Positions 1-8,739 are shown, numbered from the stretch's first letter. The stretch is DNA of 56,665 nt from an uncultured Sutterella sp. (GCA_900542805.1 UQOW01000011.1:1-56665), one strand, 5' to 3'. Translations and numbers: made by a program. The notes: generated by a model from the sequence alone, not told the origin.

Positions 1-60
1 CTAAACAAAACCGCGCGGCTTATATCGCCGCCCTGAAGGACGGAGCTTTACGCCGAAATT
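1..60 (-). mobile_element. IS200/IS605-type terminal hairpin (left-end-like), cut by window edge
   Basis: The first 60 bases resemble the left end of the TnpB element at about 49250-49295. Both contain CTTATATC, a short imperfect stem with loop TGAA (TTCA on the minus strand), and TTTACG followed by a GC-rich block. Here the stem is CCGCCC-TGAA-GGACGG at 28-43, six pairs with one G-U. The orientation predicts a minus-strand element whose gene would lie left of the window. It could instead be a solo end left by decay. The match was made by eye. Confidence 0.55.
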
Positions 61-97
61 TGGTAAAATCCCGTTACGGCGTTTTCCGATATAAGGC
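17..97. repeat. Extended imperfect inverted repeat
   Basis: GGCTTATATCG at 17-27 is mirrored, with one mismatch, by CGATATAAGGC at 87-97. Inside it ACGCCG at 50-55 is mirrored by CGGCGT at 77-82. The IS605-type hairpin lies in the left arm. It may be a palindromic transposon end or two facing ends of decayed elements. Function is not shown. Confidence 0.4.
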
Positions 98-130
98 ACT
101 CGTCAATTGCCGTAATGCGAGGGTTTTTCA

Positions 131-663
131 ATGCCTATGCCGACACAAGAGAATCCTTTTGAATTCGGAACCGTCGTAGACGGAGATTTTTCACTGACAG
201 AAAAGAAGAACCCCTGAAGGTGATGCAGATGCTCTCCGGGCATAATCACCTAATCATCGCTCCTCGTTGTTACTGAAAAACAAGTCTCGTTCGGAAGGCT
301 ATTGTCGAAAGCAATCGTCGGCCATTTTTGCGGATATCCAAATGGCGCTGTCGGCGTCGAGCTTGGTAGCCCTCCTTTTGAAGTCTTTTCTGGCCCTTTA
401 TCCTTGGAAGCGGTTTAAGGATGCGCTCAAGACATTTCGCGTCAATCCGGTTTTTTCCTACGATCCGGGAACAGATTCGCTCGAAGTCTCTTCTCTCGTC
501 GAGGGTCTTTCTCTCGGCAGTGGCGCGTCTGAAGAAAGAAGGAATCCTTATCCGAAAGGAAGCTTTTGCCTTGGAGGACCCTTTCTTTGCTCTTTGGATT
601 CGCCGATCGATGCAAAATGCAGTAAGCGGGATAAGTCCTGCTCCGCAGCCGATTAACGCTTAG
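131..663 (+). pseudogene. Decayed P-loop AAA ATPase (archaeal-ATPase-like family)
   Basis: Three reading frames must be joined to see the gene. From the ATG at 131 the frame reads NPFEFGTVVDGDF, then shifts by one base near 191 into FTDRKEEPLKVMQML and APRCY-stop-KTSLVRK. That last piece is a Walker A of the form PRRYGKTSL in which the glycine codon GGA has become TGA at 274-276 and the second Arg has become Cys. Further shifts lead to a piece reading VFSYDPGTDSLEV and to a C-terminal piece LKKEGILIRKEAF-ALEDPFFALWIRR, typical of the end of the ATPase core and winged-helix linker. The remnant is about 177 codons against some 370-400 for the family, so the Walker B region is deleted. It is certainly non-functional. 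The 3' end overlaps the stop region of the DsbD-family gene. Confidence 0.7.
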
Positions 664-2839
664 ACATTACGGTCGGTTCGGATGCTTTTTTCAGTGCTTC
701 AAGCAAGGGTTTTTGTTGCAAAAGTTCCGGCAGAACAACAGGCTTTCCGCTCGTGTCATACAGAACATAAAGTGGCACTCCCGTGCGCCCGAAAGCATTA
801 ATCAAGCGCGTAATTTCGGAATCTCGCCGCGTCCAGTCGGCCACAAAACACCGGTAGCCGAATTGCTTTAAGGCTTCTTGTGTCTGATCGGTATGCAAAG
901 CCGTGATCTTATTGAATTGACACGTGATGCACCAGGAGGCTGTAAAGTCGATGATGATGGGCTTGCCTTCTTCAACGGCGCGCTCGACCGCTCTCGGAGA
1001 GTAGGGTTGCCAAAGGGAACCAGTTGTGCCTCGGGACGTTGCCGTATCACTGATGCCGAGCACCGCCAAGCACGCAAAGGTCACAAAAAGCGAAACCGAC
1101 TTTAAAACAATCGAATGGCCGCGACCGTATTGCTCGCGACCGAAGGCCCACAAAAAGAGCGTTAAGGCCCCGGCGCCGAGAAAGAGAGTAATTAGACCAT
1201 AGCCGTTAACTTGATGGCTTAACACCCACACGAGCCACAGGACCGCACAAAACATCGGAAGCGCCATGAAGCGTCGTAGGTAGACCATCCAGATTCCCGG
1301 TTTCGGAAGCCATTTGGTCCAGACCGGGAAGAGCGTCAACAAAAGCCACGGAAGAGCAATTCCCAAGCCCAAAGCGAGGAAGATGGCACAGGCCTCATAG
1401 GCCGGCTTCGTGACGGCAAATCCTAAGGCTGCTCCCATAAAGGGGGCCGTGCAGGGACTTGCAACCACAACGGTCAGAATGCCAACCCCGAAGGTTGACC
1501 AAGGGCCGGAAGAGGGTAGGGCCTTTGCGGCGCGCGAGTCGGCTAAGTGACTTGCAGCCGTAAATTCGAAAACGCCTAATAGATTGAGTGTTAGCGCAAA
1601 AAAGAGCAGGGCTAAGGCGGCCACGAACCACGGAGTTTGGAGCTGAAAGCCCCAGCCGACGGCGTACCCCAAGGAGCGCACGAAAAGCAGCAACACGGCA
1701 AGTGCTAGGGTACTTGTCAGGACGCCGGCCGTAAAGGCCAGGCCGTTGACGGCCAGCGACCCGCGTCGCCGCGTCTTGTCAATTAAATGCAAAAACTTCA
1801 GGCTTAAAACCGGGAACACGCAGGGCATGAGGTTAAGAATCAAGCCGCCGGTAAATGCAAGCGTCAGCGCAGAAAGTGCTGTTAAGGGCGCTAAAGGAGC
1901 GACCTTCGTTGTGACCTGTACGGTCGCTTTCTTTTGAGCGACTTTTGCATCTAGACCGATTTTTCCCGTGCGAACGGGAATCGTTGTTTCGATGGCCCAC
2001 CCGCGATTGACCGCTCCTCCGTCGGCAATCAGGGTTCCCGTCAGGTGCGAAAGAGTTCCGTTAAACGAGTCTTTGAGCGTCAAAAGAAGAGACGTATCGG
2101 ACGAACCGGCTTTCTGACGGATAGGAGATGTGCGGGCGATTAGGTTGCCGTCCTCGGCAATAAAGACAAGAGACTTGGAAACAAGACCTGCGGACGAGGG
2201 TAATTCCAGCAAAATGCGGCGACCGTCCTGAACGGCCGTAATGGGAGTGTTGGTTACGCGCTCGGGCGTCTGAGTTTTGGTTTGAGCAAAAAGGGCACTT
2301 GCTGCCGAGGGTTTACTTGCCACTTCAATCGGAAACGTCAGGCGCAATTCGGCCTGTTGCGGTACACAAACGTCTTTGCAGGCAACCCAGGAGACTTTGG
2401 CTCGGATTGTGGCTCTTGTCCCATACGGCGTTCCCCAAGGCACGTCAAGCTTAAAGGGAAGAAGAACTTTATCCTGGTACACGTAGCTTGTAAGCGGTCC
2501 GGTGGTTAAAACCGTCGGAACGGGCCAGCCGGCAGAAGTCATTGTCCAGCGCCTGGGGACGCTCCAGTCAACGTGAGTCGCTTCACCGCTATCGCCCGGG
2601 TTTTTCCAATAGGTGTGCCAGCCTTTTTTGTGCTCCAAAAGAATGCCGACTTCATAGGCGCTTCCCGGAGTTGCGGCCGTTCGGTTGGCCACGATGCTCG
2701 CTCGAACGGCGTCGCGACTTTCGTCGGCTTCTTGGGAGTGATTAAGAAAATCGGACGGAAGCTGGGCAAACGCATTCATGCACATCGCAGTTGCAAGTGC
2801 GACAAGACCGGCCCGAAACAAGCGTAAAAGTCGGTTCAT
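653..2839 (-). CDS. DsbD-family (ScsB-like) protein-disulfide reductase
   Basis: This 728-residue inner-membrane protein passes electrons from cytoplasmic thioredoxin to periplasmic partners. It has a signal peptide (residues 1-25, ending AFA). A periplasmic DsbD/DsbC-type N domain carries the pair C154/C158 (ACKDVC). A CcdA-like membrane domain of about eight helices (320-610) carries NLMPC (C340) and ASPC (C463). A C-terminal thioredoxin domain carries WCITC (C637/C640). All three cysteine pairs needed for the relay are present. It lies 6 bp downstream of hemL and is probably co-transcribed. A DsbC-like protein is encoded at 11217-11930 and is a possible client. The N domain resembles ScsB more than classical DsbD, so I leave the symbol blank. 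Confidence 0.9.
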   Translation of the reverse strand: MNRLLRLFRAGLVALATAMCMNAFAQLPSDFLNHSQEADESRDAVRASIVANRTAATPGSAYEVGILLEHKKGWHTYWKNPGDSGEATHVDWSVPRRWTMTSAGWPVPTVLTTGPLTSYVYQDKVLLPFKLDVPWGTPYGTRATIRAKVSWVACKDVCVPQQAELRLTFPIEVASKPSAASALFAQTKTQTPERVTNTPITAVQDGRRILLELPSSAGLVSKSLVFIAEDGNLIARTSPIRQKAGSSDTSLLLTLKDSFNGTLSHLTGTLIADGGAVNRGWAIETTIPVRTGKIGLDAKVAQKKATVQVTTKVAPLAPLTALSALTLAFTGGLILNLMPCVFPVLSLKFLHLIDKTRRRGSLAVNGLAFTAGVLTSTLALAVLLLFVRSLGYAVGWGFQLQTPWFVAALALLFFALTLNLLGVFEFTAASHLADSRAAKALPSSGPWSTFGVGILTVVVASPCTAPFMGAALGFAVTKPAYEACAIFLALGLGIALPWLLLTLFPVWTKWLPKPGIWMVYLRRFMALPMFCAVLWLVWVLSHQVNGYGLITLFLGAGALTLFLWAFGREQYGRGHSIVLKSVSLFVTFACLAVLGISDTATSRGTTGSLWQPYSPRAVERAVEEGKPIIIDFTASWCITCQFNKITALHTDQTQEALKQFGYRCFVADWTRRDSEITRLINAFGRTGVPLYVLYDTSGKPVVLPELLQQKPLLEALKKASEPTVMSKR

Positions 2840-2845
2840 GTATTG

Positions 2846-4129
2846 TTAGTTTTTCAGTGTCCGAAAGGCGGCCTGAGCGGCCGCGACGGTTGCGTCGATA
2901 TCTTCTTGAGTGTGCGCGGCACTGATAAAGCCCGCTTCAAACACAGAGGGCGCAAGGTAAATCCCGGCATCGAGCATGGCGTGGAAAAAGTGCGCAAACG
3001 CCTTGGTATCGGACTTCATGACGTCAGCAAAGGTAGTAGGAAGTGTCGGGAGGAAAAAGAGTCCGAGCATTCCGCCCAAGGCTCGGGCGCAGAAGGGAAA
3101 ACCTTCACGGCAGGCCGCCTCGTTTAATCCGGTCACAAGGCGCGCGGACTTTGCCGAGAGTGCCTCATAAAATCCCGGCTTTTCAATTTCTTTTAAGGTC
3201 GCTAAGCCGCAGGCAACGGCCACGGGGTTACCCGAGAGGGTTCCTGCTTGGTAAACAGGGCCCAAGGGTGCAATCTTTTCCATAATTTCACGCCGCGCGC
3301 CGAAGGCTGCGACCGGCATGCCGCCGCCGATGACTTTGCCGAACATCGTAATGTCGGGCGTAACCCGATAGATCGATTGCGCACCGCCCAAAGCCACGCG
3401 AAAGCCCGTCATGACCTCATCGACAATTAAAAGGGCTCCGTACTTAGTGCAAAGCGCACGCGCCGTGTCGATAAATTCTTGTGTCGCCGGGACCATATTC
3501 ATGTTGCCGGCAACGGCTTCGACGATGACGCAGGCGATGGCCTGTCCCTCTTTTTCAAAACACTCGCGCAGTGCCTGCGGATTGTTGTACTCCAAAACCA
3601 ACGTATGTTCAGTTGTTTCCTTGGGAACACCGGCCGAAGAGGGGTGTCCGAAGGTGAGCATTCCTGAGCCCGCCTTCACAAGAAGGCTATCGGAATGGCC
3701 GTGATAGCACCCTTCGAACTTGATGATTTTGTCGCGTCCCGTGAAACCGCGAGCCAAGCGAATGGCGCTCATACCCGCTTCGGTCCCTGAGCTCACAAGA
3801 CGCACTTGTTCGACCGAGGGCACAAGGCGCGTGATTTCTTCCGCAAGTTCAATTTCCGCCTTCGTTGCCGCCCCGAACGACAGTCCGTCACGCACGGCTT
3901 TTTGTACGGCTTCGATGACGGCCGGATGATTGTGTCCGAGAATCATCGGCCCCCACGACAGGACGTAATCAATAAAGCGTTGACCCGCTTCGTCGAACAT
4001 ATACGGTCCCTGGGCACGGCAGATAAACCGCGGGGCTCCGCCCACGCTCCCGAAAGCTCGTACCGGGGAATTGACTCCGCCGGGAATGGTTTTCTTAGCG
4101 CGCTCGAAAAGTTCTTCATTAATGCCCAT
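2846..4129 (-). CDS. hemL: Glutamate-1-semialdehyde 2,1-aminomutase
   Basis: HemL is the PLP enzyme that turns glutamate-1-semialdehyde into 5-aminolevulinate, the second step of the C5 route to haem, in the cytoplasm. At 427 residues it has the usual family length. The PLP lysine is K265 in MFGKVIGGGMP. The cofactor-binding SSGTEAGMSAIRLAR, the YHGH motif and VDEVMTGFR are all present. The ATG is preceded by GGAG at good spacing. It is first in a pair with the DsbD-family gene. A hairpin-rich 350-bp spacer lies upstream. No sign of damage. Confidence 0.97.
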   Translation of the reverse strand: MGINEELFERAKKTIPGGVNSPVRAFGSVGGAPRFICRAQGPYMFDEAGQRFIDYVLSWGPMILGHNHPAVIEAVQKAVRDGLSFGAATKAEIELAEEITRLVPSVEQVRLVSSGTEAGMSAIRLARGFTGRDKIIKFEGCYHGHSDSLLVKAGSGMLTFGHPSSAGVPKETTEHTLVLEYNNPQALRECFEKEGQAIACVIVEAVAGNMNMVPATQEFIDTARALCTKYGALLIVDEVMTGFRVALGGAQSIYRVTPDITMFGKVIGGGMPVAAFGARREIMEKIAPLGPVYQAGTLSGNPVAVACGLATLKEIEKPGFYEALSAKSARLVTGLNEAACREGFPFCARALGGMLGLFFLPTLPTTFADVMKSDTKAFAHFFHAMLDAGIYLAPSVFEAGFISAAHTQEDIDATVAAAQAAFRTLKN

Positions 4130-4475
4130 GGCTGACTCCGAAAAGACACAACGCCGTCAAGCGGACGGCACTGAGTGCATTGTAGGCGAAACCGTCCCTA
4201 AGATTTCCCGAAAAAATGTGTCCAAGGTTTACAGGGACGGCAAAAGAACGGCCTAACCCTAATAAGACCCCTTGTTAGGCGAATTAAAACCGGTCGGCCA
4301 AGCGCAAAGCGAGGTCCTTTGTCGGGGTTTTTGTCAAAAAAACGGTCAAAAACCCTTTGCGCCTCCCTACAGGGAGGCGCAAGAGCTTCGTAACCCATTG
4401 ATTTTGCACGAAATCGATTTTTGCCATTACAAAATCGCCGAAGTCGGGAAAGGATTTCCGGCACTTTTAGGGGTG
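4130..4475. other. Hairpin-rich spacer upstream of hemL
   Basis: No gene is convincing here. I see three inverted repeats: GCCGTC/GACGGC at 4153-4169 in the presumed hemL leader; GCCTAAC/GTTAGGC at 4251-4280; and a 12-bp perfect inverted repeat with a 2-nt centre at 4357-4382 (TTGCGCCTCCCT and its complement). A possible minus-strand -10 TACAAT lies at 4179-4184 without a good -35. Runs of A and T around 4332-4354 flank the largest palindrome. Confidence 0.5.
4357..4382. repeat. Perfect 12-bp inverted repeat with 2-nt centre
   Basis: TTGCGCCTCCCT-AC-AGGGAGGCGCAA is an exact palindrome apart from the two central bases. It lies between the ABC-operon terminator and hemL. It is not followed directly by a T run on either strand, so a simple terminator is unlikely. 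An operator, a backup terminator or a mobile-repeat remnant are all possible. Confidence 0.6.
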
Positions 4476-4510
4476 AAAAAAAGCCCGCCCCCGAAAAAAG
4501 CGGGACGGGC
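4476..4510 (-). terminator. Rho-independent terminator of the ABC importer operon
   Basis: On the minus strand GCCCGTCCCG pairs with CGGGGGCGGGC around a T-rich loop, followed by seven T (A run at 4476-4482 on the plus strand). It lies 26 bp past the stop of the ATPase gene. Confidence 0.85.
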
Positions 4511-4535
4511 AGATAGGTCTTGAATTTAAGACGAA

Positions 4536-5576
4536 CTAGAAAAGCATGACCTTACTAAAGTCCAAGAACACATTCGTGTCGTCGGGGAAGGCCGTTGCAT
4601 CGACGCCCTTGACGATGACGCGGAACATGTGTTTGCCGCACTCGATACGAAAATCGGTCGAGTCGCCCAAGAAGAAGCTGTGGCGCACAATACCGGCAAG
4701 TGCGCCGGCTGTCTTGGAGATTGTGATGTTTTCCGGACGCACGGCAATGGTGACGTTGTCGCCGGAAACACCGTTTGCGTTCGGGAAAGACACCTCCGTG
4801 CCCTCAATGAACACGCGGTCGCCCTGAACCGAACCCTTGACGAAATTCACCAACCCGATAAAGTCGGCCACCATCTTGTTGACCGGGTTCGAATAGATAT
4901 CGTGCGGATGACCGATTTGCTGCACGACCCCGGCGCTCATCACAACGACGCGGTCGCTCATGGCCATGGCTTCGCTCTGGTCGTGCGTCACGTAGATCAC
5001 CGTGATGTGCATCTTCTTTTGAATCGCGGAGATTTCAAAACGCATGCTTTCGCGGAGCTTGGCATCCAGGTTACTTAAAGGTTCGTCAAGAAGGAGTAGA
5101 CCCGGGCGCATCACGAGGGCTCGTGCCAGAGCCACGCGTTGCTGCTGACCGCCTGAGAGCTGACTCGGGAAGCGCTCGCTATATTCTCCGAGGTGCACGA
5201 GTTCGAGCATCTCGGCCACGCGCTTTTTGCGCTCTTCGGTCGGGACATGCTGAATCTTTAAGGGATAGCCGACGTTATCGGCCACGGTCATGTGCGGCCA
5301 GACGGCATAGCTTTGAAAGACCATGCCGATGCCGCGCTTTTCCGGCGGCACGAAGATGCCCTGCTCGGAACTAGAGACCACGGTATCGCCGATGGAAATC
5401 GTTCCTTCCGTGGCGCGTTCAAAGCCCGCGACCATGCGAAGCGTCGTCGTTTTGCCGCAGCCCGAAGGTCCGAGAATCGAAATGAATTCCCCGTCCTTGA
5501 CTTCCAAGTTGAAGTCGTCGACAACGGTAATGGAACCGTACCGCTTGTAGACGTGATTGATTTTGACTTCTGACAT
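4536..5576 (-). CDS. ABC importer ATPase, iron(III)/spermidine/phosphonate-type family
   Basis: This 346-residue ATPase drives an importer of the FbpC/PotA/PhnT group. Walker A GPSGCGKTT is at 36-44, Q-loop VFQSYAVWPHMTV follows, the signature LSGGQQQR is at 140-147 and Walker B LLLLDEP at 160-166. The switch histidine is in VTHDQSEAM. A C-terminal TOBE-type domain (about 240-346) is present. It is third in the operon, 11 bp after the permease gene. The substrate cannot be read from the ATPase; the binding-protein type suggests ferric iron, an organophosphonate or a sugar/vitamin phosphate. Confidence 0.9.
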   Translation of the reverse strand: MSEVKINHVYKRYGSITVVDDFNLEVKDGEFISILGPSGCGKTTTLRMVAGFERATEGTISIGDTVVSSSEQGIFVPPEKRGIGMVFQSYAVWPHMTVADNVGYPLKIQHVPTEERKKRVAEMLELVHLGEYSERFPSQLSGGQQQRVALARALVMRPGLLLLDEPLSNLDAKLRESMRFEISAIQKKMHITVIYVTHDQSEAMAMSDRVVVMSAGVVQQIGHPHDIYSNPVNKMVADFIGLVNFVKGSVQGDRVFIEGTEVSFPNANGVSGDNVTIAVRPENITISKTAGALAGIVRHSFFLGDSTDFRIECGKHMFRVIVKGVDATAFPDDTNVFLDFSKVMLF

Positions 5577-5587
5577 TTGTAAAACTC

Positions 5588-7261
5588 CTAAATTCCGACG
5601 TTGCCCTTGGTGGCCTTACTCAAAATGAGGTTGCCGACCAAGACGATAAGTAGGACGATCACGCTCAAAACGGAGGCGTTTTGCGTATCGGCGTACGTCT
5701 GCAACTCATAAAGCAGAACGCCGATGGTCTTTGTTTCGCTACCGTAGAGCAACAAAGACATCGTCAACTCGTAAAACGAGGGCATGAAGATTAAGAACCA
5801 ACCGGCGACAATCGACGGGGCGATGAGCGGGACGATGATGTCCTTGCAGCAACGCAGCCAGTCGGCGCCCGAATTTAAGGCCGCTTCCTCAAGCGAGCTA
5901 TGCACCTGCGTTAAGGCGGCGGAAATCGTGCGCACGGACATGGTCATGTACTTGACAAGGTACGCGACAACGAGAATCCACATCGTCGAGTACAGGTTCA
6001 GACCGTAGTTACCGCTAAAGGTGATAATCAAAGCCAAGGCAATAACGATTGAGGGAGTCGAACCGCCGACAACCGTCAGAAGGTCCGGCAGCGTCCGACC
6101 GCGCAGCGTTGTTTTGACGGCCAGGTACGAGACGAACAAACTTAAAAGCGTACCGATGGTTGCCGCAATGATGCCGTACAGGACCGAGTTCCAAATCGTC
6201 TCCATGTACTGGGCCGACGTAATGACCGGAATCCACGGGTCAAACCCGTAGTTCGAAAGCGAGAGCACGGACTTAGATAGGGACTTTAAGAAACTTGTCA
6301 TCACAATCGAGCCGATCGGGATGACCACGGCAATGGCCGCATAGGTCGTAATCGCTGCCACGGCAACCCACTTCCACTTGCCGAGTTCGACGATATTCGG
6401 ACGTGTGGATTTGCCGCTGATGGTCGTAAAGTCTTTGCGACCGAGCATCCAGGTCATGAAAAAGAGTAGACCGTTGGCAATAAACATCAGTGAGGCAGCC
6501 AGGGCCGTCGAATCCCGCACGCCTTCGTCGCTACCCATATATAGATACGTGACGATGCGCGTTGTCAGCACTTCGACGTTACCGGGCATACCGACGATGG
6601 CCGGAATACCGAAGCAACTGCCGGCTGCGATAAAGACCAGAAGACCGCCGGCCAAAATCGACGGGGCCATCAAGGGAAGCGTCACATTCAAAAGCGTTCT
6701 GAAGGGACCTGCGCCCGAAATGCGAGCCGCTTCTTCCAGTGTCGGGTCCATCTTTTCCATCGCGCGCGAAATCGTGATGAAGGCAAAGGGGCTGTAAAAG
6801 AGCGTGAGAACCCAAGCAATACCGCCGAACGTGTAGATGTTAAAGGGAGCCGTCTGTAGGTTAAACATCCAGCGGAAAATGTCGTTTAAGTAGCCGACGC
6901 TCGGATTCAGAAGTTGTGTCCAGGCAATAGCGCCCACGTAGGGCGGAATCATGTAGCTGGAAATTAAAATCGTGCGGTAAAACTTTTTACCCGGCAAATC
7001 CGTGCGTCCGACGAGCCAAGCGAGCGGGAAGGTAATCAGGACACTTGCAACCATCACCAGAAGCGAAAGCTCGACGGTGTTGGTAAGTGCTCGCCAGTTC
7101 ACATCCAGGCTGTAGACCTCACGGTAGTTTCCCAAATTAATGGTGCCGTCCTTCCACACGGAGTCAATTAAAAGGACTCCCATCGGAAGAATGACAAAGT
7201 AAATCAGCAACAACACCGCGAAACTAATAACGATGGTTTTGCTGTTTAAGCGAAAGCGCAT
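5588..7261 (-). CDS. ABC importer permease, fused double MetI-type (FbpB-like)
   Basis: This 557-residue inner-membrane permease carries two tandem permease units with about 12 helices in total. Each half has an EAA loop that contacts the ATPase: EEAARISGAGPF in the N half and EEAALNSGADWL in the C half, each followed by PLMAPSILAG or PLIAPSIVAG. The fused arrangement is known from the FbpB/AfuB iron permeases and from some phosphonate permeases. It lies between the binding-protein gene (90-bp gap with a hairpin) and the ATPase gene (11-bp gap). Confidence 0.92.
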   Translation of the reverse strand: MRFRLNSKTIVISFAVLLLIYFVILPMGVLLIDSVWKDGTINLGNYREVYSLDVNWRALTNTVELSLLVMVASVLITFPLAWLVGRTDLPGKKFYRTILISSYMIPPYVGAIAWTQLLNPSVGYLNDIFRWMFNLQTAPFNIYTFGGIAWVLTLFYSPFAFITISRAMEKMDPTLEEAARISGAGPFRTLLNVTLPLMAPSILAGGLLVFIAAGSCFGIPAIVGMPGNVEVLTTRIVTYLYMGSDEGVRDSTALAASLMFIANGLLFFMTWMLGRKDFTTISGKSTRPNIVELGKWKWVAVAAITTYAAIAVVIPIGSIVMTSFLKSLSKSVLSLSNYGFDPWIPVITSAQYMETIWNSVLYGIIAATIGTLLSLFVSYLAVKTTLRGRTLPDLLTVVGGSTPSIVIALALIITFSGNYGLNLYSTMWILVVAYLVKYMTMSVRTISAALTQVHSSLEEAALNSGADWLRCCKDIIVPLIAPSIVAGWFLIFMPSFYELTMSLLLYGSETKTIGVLLYELQTYADTQNASVLSVIVLLIVLVGNLILSKATKGNVGI

Positions 7262-7287
7262 ACGAAAAACTCCTGCGATAAAACCAC

Positions 7288-7319
7288 AAAAGGCGAGAGA
7301 CGAAGTCTCGTCCCCCGCC
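7288..7319 (-). terminator. Intercistronic hairpin between binding protein and permease genes
   Basis: On the minus strand GGCG...GAGAC-TTC-GTCTC...CGCC is followed by TTTT. The stem has an asymmetric internal loop, so it is a partial terminator or a 3'-end stabilising hairpin. Such an element would leave the binding-protein message more abundant than the permease message, as is common in ABC importer operons. Confidence 0.55.
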
Positions 7320-7351
7320 TGTGTGTTTTACGAAACGAAAAGACCCGTCAA

Positions 7352-8356
7352 TTAACGGTCCATCATGCGCTTACGGAAGTTCTCTTTAATCTTCGCGTTG
7401 TTATCGGAAAGGTCCTGCCAATCAATCTTGATCTTCGTGGCAGCAATCTTGCTTGTCGGGATCGAGCCCAAGGGCGCTTCAACGTCGCCGCGCACCGGGT
7501 GCATCCAGCCCTTAACAACCGCCTGCTGGCCTTCCTTGCCGAGCCACCAGTCCATCAAGGCCTTGGCGCCTTCCGGATTCTTCGTGGTCTTCATGATGGC
7601 AATCGGAGAAGGAATCATGATCGTGCCGTCCGTCGGATAGGAAACCGCGAGAGGTTCTTTCTTGGCAACGGAAAGCTTGAGGATGTTTTCTTCCAGAATC
7701 ATCGCCGCGGCGTATTCACCCGTTAACAGCTTATTTTGAATCGCCGAGTTACCCTGTTCGACCTTCATGCCGTTGGCGGCGAGTTTGTCGAAGTATTCCC
7801 AGCCGTACTTTTGGGCCAAGGCACCGACGGCCACATAGGCCGTGCCGCTCAAAAGCGGATTGGGCATGGCAATCTTGCCTTTCCACTTCGGGTCAAGCAG
7901 GTCCGTCCAGGACTTGGGCGCATCCTTGGGATCGAGCTTGTCTTTATTAAAGGCAATGATCATGTTGCAGACACGCACGGAGTACCAGGCGCCTTGCGGA
8001 TCCTTATCGAGGATGACTTTGTCAAAGTCTTTGGCTTTGTACGGGAGGAGAAGCCCCTGTTTTTGGAGTGTGAGGTAGTAAGAGGGGTCGGCAACCATCA
8101 ATAGGTCCGTGCTGATGCGCTTGGCGCGGATTTCACCGTTCATCTTGGTCATGATGTTTTCGGTGCCGCCTTGGAACCAACTGACCTTCATCTTCGGGAA
8201 GGCCTTGGCAACGCTCGGCTTGCACATGTTGTCAACAATATCCGGATACATCGAGGTGTAAACCATCGCTTTACCGGAAACACCGGCCTGGGCAAATCCG
8301 ACGAAACTCATAGCGGTTGCGGCCACAACGGCGCTTAAAAGAGCACGTTTCTGCAT
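7352..8356 (-). CDS. Periplasmic binding protein of the ABC importer (Fe(III)/phosphonate-type)
   Basis: This 334-residue secreted protein has a signal peptide at residues 1-24 ending AQA. The mature part begins VSGKAMVYTSMYP, the usual first strand of FbpA/AfuA/PhnS-type binding proteins. WFQGGTENIMTKM and SWTDLLDPKWKGKIAMPNP match the cluster D fold, and the region from VKGWMHPVRGDV forms the C-terminal lobe. The twin-tyrosine iron motif of FbpA is not obvious, so ferric iron is not assured. Organophosphonate or phosphorylated compounds are alternatives. It is the first gene of the operon and has a strong AAGGAGAG ribosome site. Confidence 0.88.
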   Translation of the reverse strand: MQKRALLSAVVAATAMSFVGFAQAGVSGKAMVYTSMYPDIVDNMCKPSVAKAFPKMKVSWFQGGTENIMTKMNGEIRAKRISTDLLMVADPSYYLTLQKQGLLLPYKAKDFDKVILDKDPQGAWYSVRVCNMIIAFNKDKLDPKDAPKSWTDLLDPKWKGKIAMPNPLLSGTAYVAVGALAQKYGWEYFDKLAANGMKVEQGNSAIQNKLLTGEYAAAMILEENILKLSVAKKEPLAVSYPTDGTIMIPSPIAIMKTTKNPEGAKALMDWWLGKEGQQAVVKGWMHPVRGDVEAPLGSIPTSKIAATKIKIDWQDLSDNNAKIKENFRKRMMDR

Positions 8357-8739
8357 TTACTACTCTCCTTAGGTAATGTGGATAAGGGTTTTTCCGTGTC
8401 AAATACGCCGAAAGACGGAGATGCCATCGGACAAACGATTTTCGAAGTGTAACCATTCCCTTTGGTTTTATCCAATAGTTTTATTTGACTCTCGCAACTT
8501 GTTTTGTGTCGATAAAGATTGAAAATTATCCTTTTATATCAGATTGTTTGTGAGTTTTATCCTCGACTTTTCCGAATCGAAAACACAAGAAAGTACGGGC
8601 GTATTGGTGAAAACCCCTAGAGGGATTCTCAGCTCGGTCTTGCCGTCATTTGCGGGAAAAGGCCCGAAAAAACAACGGAAAACTGTTGCAAAATCGCCTA
8701 AAGAGTGCCGAAAATCGGGCTGTTGCCCGCCTGCGACCG
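8357..8739. other. Spacer between ABC operon and rnpB
   Basis: No gene is seen. The part near the ABC operon (8460-8570) is AT-rich with several TTTTATC-like runs and probably holds the operon promoter. A short direct C/G-rich stretch at 8650-8740 precedes the rnpB promoter. No convincing operator was found. Confidence 0.4.

Noticed and set aside
267..656. 129-codon plus-strand frame as a real gene
   Set aside because: It is one of several frames of the decayed ATPase and covers only its middle; the rest is shifted nonsense.
4629..5078. 149-codon plus-strand frame
   Set aside because: Antisense shadow of the ABC ATPase gene.
8374..8402. TTGACA with ACATTA 17 bp downstream as promoter of the ABC operon
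   Set aside because: The predicted transcript start would fall after the ribosome site of the binding-protein gene, so it cannot be the translated message's promoter.
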